DNA of 38,259 nucleotides from Candidatus Sigynarchaeota archaeon (GCA_030587525.1 JAUQYW010000086.1:1-38259); one strand, 5' to 3'; positions 25,432-34,152 are shown, numbered from the stretch's first letter. Notes: generated from the letters alone by a model not told the origin. Translations and numbers: made by a program.

Positions 25432-28287
25432 TTGTCGCACGGAGTCTCTCCGGGTATTTACATCGATTACTCCAATGACACAGACATTATTCACAACATT
25501 GCTTCAAACCTGGCCGCTGGAATCAAGATGGACTTTTCGTATTGGAATACCGCAATTAACAACACGATGAACGACAATCAGGTAGGAATTCAATTGACCT
25601 TCGCGAATAACAACACCATCTCTTTCAATAAGTTGCGATCTAACACCATCCGGGTATGGTATTCAAACGGAAACCACGTCTTGAACAACAGCGTCACCCT
25701 TAACACCATGTATAATTACAATATTCAGGTGACCACGTACTCGAATTATAACGTCATTGCAGGCAATCTCGTGTCAAACTCGAGCACCAACGGGATTGTC
25801 ATAGATACATATTGCACCTATAACACGATATCAGGGAACATGATAACAAACAACTCAATTTCCGGAATATTCCTTTCAAGTCACAGCGACAACAACACGA
25901 TCACTAAAAATCAAATCGTGAACAACACTCAAAACGGCATCAACATCGATTTCACGATAGGAAACGTCATCGTTGAAAATGTCTTCATCGGTAACGCTGT
26001 TCAAGCAGTATGCACGAGCTCGGCTAACATCAAGTGGGATATGAACAGCCGTGGCAATTTATGGGGGGACTATTCCTCCCGTTACCCGACTGCAACCAAC
26101 GATGGTGCTGTCTGGAGCATTCCATACACGATCGGCACTGGGCAAGATAACTACCCGTTAGCCTGTAACCCCGTCGATAATTCCCCTGCCATCCCCGTTC
26201 TCACCATCACGACGTCATCGCCCGTGCACAGCACTACCATCGAACTCTCCTGGACAACGGTCACGAATGCAGATCGATACCTGGTGTATCGGCATTCAAC
26301 GGCTATTTCCGCCCAGAATCTGAAAGCGGCATCGCTTTGCACGAACACGACCCAAATTTCATTCACTGACCACGTGCCGTGGCTAGGCACGTATTATTAT
26401 GCCATCGTGGCGATAAATGCATCGGGAAGTTCGTTGCCTTCCAATTCCCCATCAATCATCGTCCAAGAGAGCCTTGCCACGCCGAGCTTGACCATCGACA
26501 CTCTTTCCCCGAGCTTGAGCCATAACATCTCGCTCTCGTGGGTTGCGGTTCCAGGTGCAAGCAATTATACCATTTATCGGGCATTGACAGCCATTTCCCA
26601 AGCGAATATTGCTGCTGCATATTCCATAATAACGACTTCCTTGTTGACAGATTCAGATATCGTGCCAAGTGGTGGTGTGTTTTATTATGCAATTATCGCG
26701 AGAAACGATTCGGGAATTTCTCAACCATCCAATTCGCCATGGATCACGGTCGAATCATTACCCCCGGCTCCTGTATTAACAATCCTCACGACATCGCCTA
26801 CTAATTCTTTGCAAATCGAGCTTTCTTGGAGCTCCGTGAGCGGGGCCACAACTTACACGCTATATCGATTAACTTCCCCTATTACTGGTGCAAACCTTGC
26901 TCAGGCCACGATACTTTATACGGGAAGTTTGCGCTCTTTCAGCGATTACAGCGTGTGGTTCGCCACATACTGGTATGCAGTAACTGCGACGAACACGACG
27001 GGGGAATCTATGCCGTCTACCTCACATTCCATATCGATCTTTGATTCTAATCCACCAGTGATATTCGTGATGAATGCCGTTTATCTGGGCTCGTATAAAA
27101 CTGGCTACTCGATCGAATTGTCCATCTGGGATGATATTGAATTGACAGGGGTGTTATACAATTGGGATGCTGCTGCGAACATGTCACTTTCATATCCATA
27201 CAGCGTCACGATACCGGGTGCTGAAGGAATTCACAACTTGTCCGTTTACGCGAGTGATTACAACAATACGGAAAACTTGTCTTTTCAATTTATCACGGAT
27301 AATACAGCTCCAATAATCATGCTGCTCTCGCCTCAAAATAACACAAATCACCTACCCGGTGCTGGAATTAATCTCTCCATCACGGACAGCAATCCTATCG
27401 GATTTGTGCAGTACAGCTGGAATCACGGTTCGAATCAATCATTAAACAGCCCGTTCAACCTCACTTTACCGGCCACGGATGGCATTTACACCCTGCAAAT
27501 CCATGCGCGTGATGAGGCTGGCAACTTGGCAAGCATACAATACCGGTTTATTGTCGATGGAACGGCGCCGGTTATCACCTTGAACTCACCCGCGAATGCA
27601 TCCGTCGTCAGATCCACGGCTATCATTCATCTTGATGTTGTTGATGCAAACAATGCGACCGTGATTCGCAATTGGGATGGCGGGACAAATGCAACGATCG
27701 TCGCACCATTTGACGTGCCCGTGCTTGCAACCCCTGGTCTTCACAGGCTAAATGTCTATGCAACTGATTCGATAGGGAATATCGCAACTCGATCATACCA
27801 GTTCAACATTCTTGTCGTTCCTGCGGCACCAGTACTTGAACACATCTTACCCGTTATTGATGTGGATGGAATCATCCATTTGAACTGGAATACCGTGCCT
27901 GGTGCAACCATATATTATGTGTATCAATCCAGCACACCAATCACAACAGTCGAGAATATTTCGGCCGTTTCCAGCACTAACATGTCCGAATATGTCGACA
28001 CGATTCTCGCAAATGGGACCTATTATTACACCATCGTGGCAGGAAATTCTTCAGGCAATGGCACCAGGTCAAACGTGGAAAACGTCACCGTTGCCCTTCC
28101 GCCGGCGAATCCTTCACCAAATGGGGACCCGACAACCACCATCGTGGTGATCTGCATCATTGCGGGTTGCAGTGCCGGCATTGTTCTTGGAATTATGGCC
28201 AAGCAAGGAAAATTGCAGAAGATCGCTATCAAGAAAAAACAACGAGCTGATCCAACCTTCGATGCAAAAAAAGAGAAGGTTTCATAA
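25432..28287 (+). CDS. Beta-helix/FN3/Ig-like surface protein, C-terminal part of the interrupted gene
   Basis: The 951-residue frame opens at an internal TTG at 25432, in the same frame as the upstream part. The TTG has no clear ribosome binding site, so independent expression is doubtful. More beta-helix coils (to about residue 215) end in a NosD-like phrase RGNLWGDYSSRYP...GQDNYPLACNP. Three fibronectin-III-like domains follow (about residues 232-540), with the motif ATxYTLYRxxxPI. Then come three Ig-like domains beginning TAPxIxLxSP, containing FQFITDN or YRFIVDG strands, and a fourth FN3-like domain. A transmembrane helix (about 915-935) and a Lys-rich tail anchor it. The role is likely glycan or cell-surface binding. 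No catalytic motif is evident. Confidence 0.82.
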   Translation: MSHGVSPGIYIDYSNDTDIIHNIASNLAAGIKMDFSYWNTAINNTMNDNQVGIQLTFANNNTISFNKLRSNTIRVWYSNGNHVLNNSVTLNTMYNYNIQVTTYSNYNVIAGNLVSNSSTNGIVIDTYCTYNTISGNMITNNSISGIFLSSHSDNNTITKNQIVNNTQNGINIDFTIGNVIVENVFIGNAVQAVCTSSANIKWDMNSRGNLWGDYSSRYPTATNDGAVWSIPYTIGTGQDNYPLACNPVDNSPAIPVLTITTSSPVHSTTIELSWTTVTNADRYLVYRHSTAISAQNLKAASLCTNTTQISFTDHVPWLGTYYYAIVAINASGSSLPSNSPSIIVQESLATPSLTIDTLSPSLSHNISLSWVAVPGASNYTIYRALTAISQANIAAAYSIITTSLLTDSDIVPSGGVFYYAIIARNDSGISQPSNSPWITVESLPPAPVLTILTTSPTNSLQIELSWSSVSGATTYTLYRLTSPITGANLAQATILYTGSLRSFSDYSVWFATYWYAVTATNTTGESMPSTSHSISIFDSNPPVIFVMNAVYLGSYKTGYSIELSIWDDIELTGVLYNWDAAANMSLSYPYSVTIPGAEGIHNLSVYASDYNNTENLSFQFITDNTAPIIMLLSPQNNTNHLPGAGINLSITDSNPIGFVQYSWNHGSNQSLNSPFNLTLPATDGIYTLQIHARDEAGNLASIQYRFIVDGTAPVITLNSPANASVVRSTAIIHLDVVDANNATVIRNWDGGTNATIVAPFDVPVLATPGLHRLNVYATDSIGNIATRSYQFNILVVPAAPVLEHILPVIDVDGIIHLNWNTVPGATIYYVYQSSTPITTVENISAVSSTNMSEYVDTILANGTYYYTIVAGNSSGNGTRSNVENVTVALPPANPSPNGDPTTTIVVICIIAGCSAGIVLGIMAKQGKLQKIAIKKKQRADPTFDAKKEKVS

Positions 28288-28303
28288 ATATACTTTTAAT
28301 CTT

Positions 28304-28312
28304 TATTTTTTT
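28304..28312 (+). terminator. T-tract terminator after the beta-helix gene
   Basis: A run of seven T shortly after the stop at 28287 follows other T-rich DNA. It fits an archaeal oligo-T terminator. Confidence 0.45.
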
Positions 28313-28468
28313 GAGATTCAATAGCTATTTTTTACCGTGTAAGATTCTGTTCGTGTTTTTTCCATCATGGAGACGAGAGGAATTCCGGTATTGCATAATC
28401 GTGTGTTTTTATTGTAATTTCTAGGTTCTAGGTATAGGTTAGCATGATGCGGCCTGGGGAACAGGAGG

Positions 28469-28522
28469 TTTTAATCTCATCTCAGTTAGTCAATTTTAAT
28501 CTCATCTCAGTTAGTCAATTTT
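28469..28522. repeat. Perfect 25-base tandem repeat, two copies plus four bases
   Basis: Copies at 28469-28493 and 28494-28518 are identical (core AATCTCATCTCAGTTAGTCA), followed by TTTT, the start of a third copy. A partial inverted match, ACTGAGATG, lies near 28571-28580. Confidence 0.9.
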
Positions 28523-28614
28523 CTGGATCAATTCTTCATTATATTTTAGAGACACCATCCTGACAAAATCGACTGAGATGTAGCTAAAACTTCATGAAAA
28601 AAATCAAGAAAAAT

Positions 28615-29454
28615 TCACAGGGTTTTTCGCTTGCGTGCCATCATGACAAGGAAAATGATGCCGGCACTCGAGATCATGAGTATCCACTCCACCGGAAAAC
28701 CCGGGATGCCAGAGCCCATTATCGGAGGTGTTTCAAGGATAAACGTCGAGCAGTGTAGATTTGGCACGGAACTCAATCCAAACTTGGATACATGTGAATA
28801 AGACGTGATCTTGCCATTCATTTCCGCCACGTAGGTCAAATTCGTGTCGGCACCCGCCATTTGTAAAGCTATAATGCGATCGCTTGTCATTGCTATAATG
28901 CTAAAATCATCTGTTGTAATCATACCGGGCCCAACCGAGTTATCGAAGTAATCCATCGTGTCATAAAGAATAGGAACAACAAAATTGGATTTCTGGTAGG
29001 TTTGATTTACATATGATCGCATAGTAACCCAAGTATAGGAGATACTTGACTGTGCGAGCAACATTCCCATCCAATCATTATTCGCGAAGGTGAGATTGTC
29101 GACGAGAAAGATCGTGCTCCGGTAGAGCGTGGTGGAATTTGCATCCGCATAAACGTGCCGCATTTTTACTGTCGCGCCCGATTTAATTATCGTCCATGAA
29201 GGAATATGGGCGGTGACCTGGTCCAATTTCGTAGGGCAAAACAAGATGTACGGAGTGGCGTTGTAAATGGTAAAACTGGTACTTTTATCTGCGGTTCCAT
29301 TGTTCCAGGTTAAATAACTTGATAATGTGTATTCAATGGAGGTTTTGTCCGCGGGAAACCATTGCGTCGTTGCCGCCGAGCCATTCGATGCCCCGAAGAT
29401 CGCCAACCATGCCAACCCGATCCCAATCATTGCTGCAATTTGGCTTGTCTTCAT
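28615..29454 (-). CDS. Secreted, membrane-anchored protein of unknown function
   Basis: The 279-residue product starts at ATG 29454, with AAAGGTTG a few bases upstream; a TTG at 29463 is also in frame. A classical signal peptide (about residues 5-28, ending near SAA) leads into a beta-rich domain with several N-x-S/T sites. A C-terminal transmembrane helix (about 256-274) precedes a short basic tail RKRKTL. No conserved family or catalytic residues were recognised. Signal peptide, ectodomain and C-terminal anchor match the layout of the other surface proteins in this window. A TATA-like TTTTAAA on the minus strand near 29532-29539 could drive it. It is convergent with the beta-helix gene. Confidence 0.7.
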   Translation of the reverse strand: MKTSQIAAMIGIGLAWLAIFGASNGSAATTQWFPADKTSIEYTLSSYLTWNNGTADKSTSFTIYNATPYILFCPTKLDQVTAHIPSWTIIKSGATVKMRHVYADANSTTLYRSTIFLVDNLTFANNDWMGMLLAQSSISYTWVTMRSYVNQTYQKSNFVVPILYDTMDYFDNSVGPGMITTDDFSIIAMTSDRIIALQMAGADTNLTYVAEMNGKITSYSHVSKFGLSSVPNLHCSTFILETPPIMGSGIPGFPVEWILMISSAGIIFLVMMARKRKTL

Positions 29455-29463
29455 TTTTTTCAA

Positions 29464-29843
29464 CCTTTGATGATGGTTGTAATTCTGTACATGTTTTTCA
29501 CTATTAATTTTTGCGTACCATCACGAATAAGGCTTTAAAATGGTTTAACCGGTGGTTCCACATTTCTAATACCGCAATACAATCTGTTAATATAGGCTGA
29601 AGTCGTCGGGATCATCATGGCATGAGTCATCAACGGCATCATCAACAAGATACGAATGAAATGGGCTTCCTGGCGAAAGAAGACGCCGCCAGGTGAGCTT
29701 TCCTGCGAAAAATCGAGGCCGGAAGGCGATGGATTGATCGCACCAATGAAGAGAAGCCCATTTCATGCCATTTATCAAACCGAACGGTAAACCACAGCGG
29801 AACTCACGGTTCAAGAAGGGAATAAAGAAAAATAAGAGGCTAT
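29464..29843. other. Gene-poor stretch with a structured inverted-repeat element
   Basis: This 380-base stretch has no convincing gene. A long minus frame through it (29587-29961) has odd composition and overlaps the better small gene. It contains the nested inverted repeat described separately. A T-rich run on the minus strand at about 29822-29836 may terminate the small gene upstream. Confidence 0.4.
29656..29766. ncRNA. Candidate structured RNA: 14-bp outer stem enclosing hairpins
   Basis: A perfect 14-base inverted repeat (29656-29669 with 29753-29766, ATGAAATGGGCTTC) encloses further self-complementary pairs. These are CCTGGCG at 29669-29675 with CGCCAGG at 29687-29693; GCTTTCC at 29697-29703 with GGAAGGC at 29721-29727 (one G-U pair); and GCGAT at 29726-29730 with ATCGC at 29737-29741. 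The third overlaps the second by two bases, so both cannot form fully at once. The layout resembles a multi-branched RNA. The strand is not determined, and no known RNA family is recognised. A small palindromic mobile element is the alternative. Confidence 0.4.
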
Positions 29844-29999
29844 TCAATCGCCCCAGTACTTGCTCGTGATCTTCTCGTCTGTGTTGCCATCGCAGCAACG
29901 ACCGGCGGTCACGTGCAGCCGTTTCATGACAAGAAGGTCGCCGGTAACCACGATCTCGCAAGCGACATCATTCTCGTCTCTTTCTATTTGCTCATCCAT
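29844..29999 (-). CDS. Probable 51-residue protein with a strong ribosome binding site
   Basis: The minus strand has ATG at 29999-29997 and TGA at 29846-29844. AAAAGGTGAT ends five bases before the ATG, an excellent archaeal Shine-Dalgarno. The codons favour GAC, GAG, ATC, GTC and ACC, like the neighbouring real genes and unlike the AT-rich flanks. The peptide starts MDEQIERDENDVACEIVV, has a hydrophobic strand VVTGDLLVM, and carries an adjacent Cys pair (GRCCDGN) plus one earlier Cys (C14). The cysteines might bind metal. No family was recognised. It is followed on the minus strand by a T-rich stretch and then by the structured element. Confidence 0.55.
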   Translation of the reverse strand: MDEQIERDENDVACEIVVTGDLLVMKRLHVTAGRCCDGNTDEKITSKYWGD

Positions 30000-30462
30000 T
30001 GATCATCACCTTTTCAAGCCTTGTCTATGGTTTCAAGGCCATCCACACGTGGCTCAAGATCGGTTATCTATAACAACAACTTGATAGTAACACGTGCTTT
30101 TAACCTTTATCGTGCTGGAAATGTTGCAATAAATCGAGAATGCATATGAAACCTTGGCCAATTTCACGAGCTTATACGAGCCATCCTTGATAATCTTGAT
30201 TTGATTTTCATTCACGTGAAAAAACGAGGCAATCTCTAAAATTTACGCCAAGATCGGGGACATAGCAATTTTTTCACGAAAGCGGGAGCATCCCGCATCA
30301 AATCTATTTACTTGCAGGTATGGCATTTCTAAAAAAACCCTCCGAACCGTGCCACCATTTACCTTTCCAAGAGAGGATTTTTAATGAAAAAGGAAGATAG
30401 ACAAAAAGGATTTCCCTTTTTGGGAAGATGTTTCAAGTTCTGGACAAATAAAACGCCCACGT
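30000..30462. other. AT-rich non-coding stretch
   Basis: This 463-base stretch has low GC and no convincing gene. It contains a compact hairpin GCGGGA-GCA-TCCCGC at 30282-30296. It also holds TTCCC-TTTTT-GGGAA (about 30408-30424), which on the minus strand precedes more T and may terminate the acetyltransferase gene. A 53-codon minus frame (30054-30215, GTG start) exists but lacks a binding site. Confidence 0.4.
30282..30296. other. Compact 6-bp hairpin with 3-base loop
   Basis: GCGGGA and TCCCGC are perfect complements separated by GCA. The hairpin is GC-rich within AT-rich DNA. No T-tract follows on either strand at a distance typical of a terminator, so its role is unknown. Confidence 0.5.
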
Positions 30463-30933
30463 TTAGATACCCATGGGCGGTGGGCAATATTCAAAGGTGG
30501 CGAACTTTTTGCTGAACCCATTTTTTTCAAACAAGTGTACCATAGCTTCGTTCGTATCGAGAACGTTACCCCAAACACGGGGAACGCCGACGATAGTAAG
30601 ATATTGTATCGCCGTTTTTAACAGCTTTTCACCGATCCCTTTACTACGTGAATCCTGCTTGATCATGATGTTGCTGATATATCCATACTGCGAGCCCGTC
30701 GGGTCACGTAAAATGTCACAAAATATGCTTCCAATCACATCTTCCCCCTTTACAGCGACATAGCATCCAGGTACAGGGTCCATGAGCCGCTTTTCCATGT
30801 ACATCTTGAACCAGCGTGCATCGAACGGGTCCCCGAACAATCTCGCCAGGTGTCGGACCAGCTCCTCTACGTGCGCATAATCATCCGCACGATACCAGCG
30901 TATTGATACTTCTTCCGTTGACATAGGCTTCAT
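30463..30933 (-). CDS. GNAT-family N-acetyltransferase
   Basis: The 156-residue product is the usual size for a stand-alone GNAT domain. The acetyl-CoA pyrophosphate-binding motif A is visible as IMIKQDSRSKGIGEKLL (about residues 90-106), preceded by the strand YISNIMI. The following AxxxAxxxxG-like helix and the motif VLDTNEAMVHLFEKNGF (about 123-139) match motif B of the family. The acceptor substrate cannot be inferred; both small molecules and protein N-termini are possible. A TATA-like box on the minus strand (TTAAAAAA, within 30951-30962) lies about 24 bases before ATG 30933. This supports that start and a leaderless transcript. Confidence 0.88.
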   Translation of the reverse strand: MKPMSTEEVSIRWYRADDYAHVEELVRHLARLFGDPFDARWFKMYMEKRLMDPVPGCYVAVKGEDVIGSIFCDILRDPTGSQYGYISNIMIKQDSRSKGIGEKLLKTAIQYLTIVGVPRVWGNVLDTNEAMVHLFEKNGFSKKFATFEYCPPPMGI

Positions 30934-30950
30934 CCATGCTTCGTTTTTCG

Positions 30951-30962
30951 GTTTTTTAAGCC
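30951..30962 (-). promoter_or_regulatory. TATA-like box for the GNAT gene
   Basis: The minus strand reads GGCTTAAAAAAC, centred about 24 bases upstream of ATG 30933. This is the archaeal leaderless spacing. Confidence 0.45.
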
Positions 30963-31125
30963 AAATACTACAAAACCATCTTTGAATACCAAAAATATCC
31001 TTAAAAATGTACCTCTTTTAACATGTTATTCACAATACTTGTTCCGAAACAAGCGATGGTTTCATTCTTGAACCTCAAAAGTGTTGTATGATGCAAGAGA
31101 CAAACAAACCACACGGCGGAATGTG

Positions 31126-32544
31126 ATGTCTGACCCTTCAACGAAGGATTTGTCCTTTCTCCCAAGTATAAAATCGATAGCGGTCATTGGTGCTTCGAAG
31201 AAGCGCAATTATTTTTTCTTGAGAACCTTTCACGACAGCTTCAAGGGCCGGCTATACGCCATTAAACCCGGCGCGGAGAAGATCGACGAGTTTCCCGACG
31301 TTGATGTTTACGAACGCGTCTCTGATATTCCCAGCAACGAGCCCGTGGATTTCGTGTTCATCGAAATACCGCGGGAACACGTGGTGGAAGTTATCAAGGA
31401 TTGCGGGAAAAAAGGAGTCAAGCTGGCGGCCATTTTCTCGGCGGGATTCAACGATGCTGGAACCGAGGAAGGCAGACAGCTCCAGATCGAATTGCTTCGA
31501 GCCGTGTCGGAAGCCAAGACCATTCGCATCATCGGCCCAAACGGTATGGGCTTGTATTACCCGAGACTGGGCATCCGATGGCGTGTATCTCTTCCGCTTG
31601 ATCATGGTAGCGTGGGCGTCATGGCCCAATCGGGAGGATTGTGCAATTTAATGATCCACGGCCTCACTAGCGAAGGAATGCCGATTTCAAAGGGGTTCTC
31701 CATCGGAAATGCTGCCGATATCAATGCGATCGACGTAATAAATTACTTCAAGGACGACCCCGAAACAAGCATCATCGTCGTCTATCTTGAAGGGCTTCCC
31801 CCAGGTAGAGGCACCCAGCTCGTTAAGATCTTGCAAGGTTGCAAGAAACCCGTAATCGTGGTCAAGGGCGGGAAGACAGCCGTCGGTTCCAAGGCGGTAA
31901 AAAGCCACACGGCTACGCTGGCTGGCGATGTCGCGATCTGGGAAGCAGCCATGCACCAAGCCGGCGTTATGCTCGTAGATACGTTCGAGGACATCCTCGG
32001 CGTTGGAAAATTTGTGGCTATGATAGGCCAGAAGCCAATCAAGAACGCGTGCTTGCTCACCCTGTCAGGTGGATACGGCGTGGTCTGCTCGGACGTGCTT
32101 GCAAGCCACGATATCCGGCTTCCCGAGTTCTCAATCACGATCAAGGAATCGCTGGCACACATCTTGAGCGCAAGCGGCACGAGCCTCAACAATCCCGTGG
32201 ACGTCGGATCGTTCATCTACGATGTTGACAAGCTCGAAGCGATATTGCACGCGGTGCTGAACGATCCCGCCATCGATGGTGTTATTTTCGAGATCGTGCC
32301 GATTTATATCGCAGCGCAAATGCGTGGGGATCCACTAGATGTCGCACTTCCCGCGATGCTGCGCAGGATCAAGCAGCAACACGACAAGCCAGTCGTGGCC
32401 ATTATCGAGGACATTGGCTACGACGCGATCCGGCAAGGACTCAAGCGTAGCCTGAGGGAACTCAACATTCCCGTGTATCCCGACATAGCACAGATCGCGA
32501 GGACCATTCGATTTATCAACAAGATACATATCATGGCGAAATGA
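31126..32544 (+). CDS. NDP-forming acyl-CoA synthetase, alpha-type protein (CoA-binding and ligase domains)
   Basis: From ATG 31126 the product is 472 residues; a GTG at 31081 would add 15. It starts with a CoA-binding Rossmann domain, SIAVIGASKKRNYFF. GPNGMGLY follows, where the family usually has GPNC. VMAQSGGLCNLMIHG and KGFSIGNAADINAIDVINY are characteristic of the succinyl-CoA ligase-like domain. The catalytic loop reads KSHTATLAGD in place of SHTGSLAGSD; the His that carries the phosphate in ADP-forming acetyl-CoA synthetases is retained. No ATP-grasp (beta) domain is attached and none lies in this window. A separate beta subunit elsewhere would be needed for acyl-CoA + ADP + Pi = acid + CoA + ATP. 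A GH20 gene begins three bases after its stop. Confidence 0.88.
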   Translation: MSDPSTKDLSFLPSIKSIAVIGASKKRNYFFLRTFHDSFKGRLYAIKPGAEKIDEFPDVDVYERVSDIPSNEPVDFVFIEIPREHVVEVIKDCGKKGVKLAAIFSAGFNDAGTEEGRQLQIELLRAVSEAKTIRIIGPNGMGLYYPRLGIRWRVSLPLDHGSVGVMAQSGGLCNLMIHGLTSEGMPISKGFSIGNAADINAIDVINYFKDDPETSIIVVYLEGLPPGRGTQLVKILQGCKKPVIVVKGGKTAVGSKAVKSHTATLAGDVAIWEAAMHQAGVMLVDTFEDILGVGKFVAMIGQKPIKNACLLTLSGGYGVVCSDVLASHDIRLPEFSITIKESLAHILSASGTSLNNPVDVGSFIYDVDKLEAILHAVLNDPAIDGVIFEIVPIYIAAQMRGDPLDVALPAMLRRIKQQHDKPVVAIIEDIGYDAIRQGLKRSLRELNIPVYPDIAQIARTIRFINKIHIMAK

Positions 32545-32547
32545 ACT

Positions 32548-34152
32548 ATGGAAGCCTCTCCAAGCATCATCCCAGCACCCGTGAAACTTTCTTTGTCTCA
32601 AGGCAGCTTCTCGGTGGATAAAACCACGCGGATACTCGTTGCCGAGCCTCTCTTGCACGCCGCCACAATGCTCAAGAACTTATTGCATGATAATTCATCA
32701 TTTGACATTACGATAGAGGAAACTGCGGGTAACGCTCCAGACCGCAGGTCGATCGCTATCGTCCAAGACACAGTCCGGGTCACCGAAGGTCCCGAAGCAT
32801 ATAATCTCGCCATCACACCCGACTACGTGCAAATCGCCGCGTCCAAGCCACAAGGTGCATTTTACGGGGTGCAAACACTGCGCCAGCTCCTCGACCCGTC
32901 CATCGAAACAACAGTCCCGGTCACGCGAGCTGACGCGTGGAACCTCCCTTGCGTGGAGATCCACGATTACCCGCGATTCCCATGGCGTGGCTTTATGCTG
33001 GATACCGCTCGGCACTTCTTTGGCAAGGACACGATTCTGAGGTTGCTCGACGTGCTGGCGTGCTTGAAGATGAACGTGTTTCACTGGCACCTCACGGATG
33101 ACCAGGGCTGGCGTATCGAGATCAAGAAGTACCCGAAGCTCATCGAGATCGGCTCGAAGCGAAAGGATTCGCAAGTTGGCGGGTACATCAGCCCGAAAAT
33201 GGAAGGGAAGCCGCACGAAGGGCATTACACGCAAGACGAAGCGCGGGAAATCGTTGCATATGCCCAGGATCGCTGCATCACGGTCGTGCCAGAGATCGAC
33301 ACGCCGGGTCACAGCACAGCAGCCCTCGCGTCCTATCCCGAGCTGAGCTGTACCGGCGGGCCATTCGAGGTTTTCACGAAATTCGCAACGATGAAAGGTG
33401 TTTATTGTATCGGCAAGGAACGCACGTTCACGTTCTTGCAAGACGTTCTCGACGAGATCATCGACATTTTCCCGTCGAAGATCATTCACATCGGTGGCGA
33501 CGAGACTTCAACGTTATCGTGGAAGAAATGTCCTGATTGCAAGGCACGAATGAAGGCAGAGAATCTCGGCAAGGCCCGCGAGCTGCAAACCTTCTTCACG
33601 AACCGCGTCGCCCGGATGCTGCAAGACCGAGGCCGAACCTTGATGGGCTGGAACGAGGTCCTCGCCGCGGACCTTGCACCCGACGCCATCGTGCAGTTCT
33701 GGACCGGGCGCACGAAGAGGATCATGCCGCATCTCGCCAAGGGACGGCAATTCGTGATGTCGCCCTTCTTCAACGTTTACATCGATCACGATTACGTGCT
33801 CTTGCCGCTGAAGATGGTGTACGAGTACGACCCGGTGCCCAAAAACTTGCCAGAATCGCAACACAAGAACATTCTCGGCATCGAAGTGCCGTTGTGGACG
33901 GAATGGGTGCGGAACACGCGCCGCATGTACTGGCAATTGTTCCCGCGCTTGCTTGCCGTCGCGGAGACTGGCTGGACACCAAGGGCAAGCAAGGATTACG
34001 CGTCGTTCAAGGCACGAGCCGAGCAGTTCTATGCCCGATTGCTCCAAAAGGGAATGAGCTTCGCGCCCATGGATCGCGTGGAACGAAAATGGTATCGGAG
34101 CTTGTTACCGATTCTCCACCTTCTTTTCGAGCCGAAGGTTCCTCAAGGCTGA
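32548..34152 (+). CDS. GH20 beta-N-acetylhexosaminidase, apparently cytoplasmic
   Basis: The 534-residue enzyme shows the full GH20 layout. An N-terminal alpha/beta domain is followed by YGVQTLRQLL and the barrel start FPWRGFMLDTARHFF. HWHLTDDQGWRIEIKKYP, VPEIDTPGHSTAAL and the catalytic pair HIGGDETS come next, and then GWNEVL near the C-terminus. In this family the Asp-Glu pair performs substrate-assisted hydrolysis of terminal N-acetylhexosamine residues. There is no signal peptide, so it likely acts inside the cell on imported oligosaccharides. It begins three bases after the acyl-CoA synthetase stop, which implies one transcript. Linking the two, acetate released from N-acetyl sugars could feed the synthetase step, but this is inference. 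Confidence 0.93.
   Translation: MEASPSIIPAPVKLSLSQGSFSVDKTTRILVAEPLLHAATMLKNLLHDNSSFDITIEETAGNAPDRRSIAIVQDTVRVTEGPEAYNLAITPDYVQIAASKPQGAFYGVQTLRQLLDPSIETTVPVTRADAWNLPCVEIHDYPRFPWRGFMLDTARHFFGKDTILRLLDVLACLKMNVFHWHLTDDQGWRIEIKKYPKLIEIGSKRKDSQVGGYISPKMEGKPHEGHYTQDEAREIVAYAQDRCITVVPEIDTPGHSTAALASYPELSCTGGPFEVFTKFATMKGVYCIGKERTFTFLQDVLDEIIDIFPSKIIHIGGDETSTLSWKKCPDCKARMKAENLGKARELQTFFTNRVARMLQDRGRTLMGWNEVLAADLAPDAIVQFWTGRTKRIMPHLAKGRQFVMSPFFNVYIDHDYVLLPLKMVYEYDPVPKNLPESQHKNILGIEVPLWTEWVRNTRRMYWQLFPRLLAVAETGWTPRASKDYASFKARAEQFYARLLQKGMSFAPMDRVERKWYRSLLPILHLLFEPKVPQG

Larger units (their letters stand above)
28288..28614. other. Intergenic region between convergent genes
   Basis: This 327-base spacer contains a T-tract (28304-28310) fitting termination of the beta-helix gene. 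It also holds a perfect 25-base tandem duplication. I see no gene here. Confidence 0.4.

Noticed and set aside
29587..29961. 124-codon minus-strand frame across the structured element
   Set aside because: Unusual composition, no ribosome binding site, and overlap with the better supported 51-residue gene in another frame.
30054..30215. 53-codon minus-strand frame with GTG start reading NENQIKIIKDGSYKLV
   Set aside because: The peptide looks plausible, but there is no ribosome binding site, the DNA is AT-rich unlike real genes here, and the frame continues upstream without an ATG. It could be a decayed gene.
30282..30296. GC-rich hairpin as a transcription terminator
   Set aside because: No T-tract at the right distance on either strand, and no gene ends beside it.
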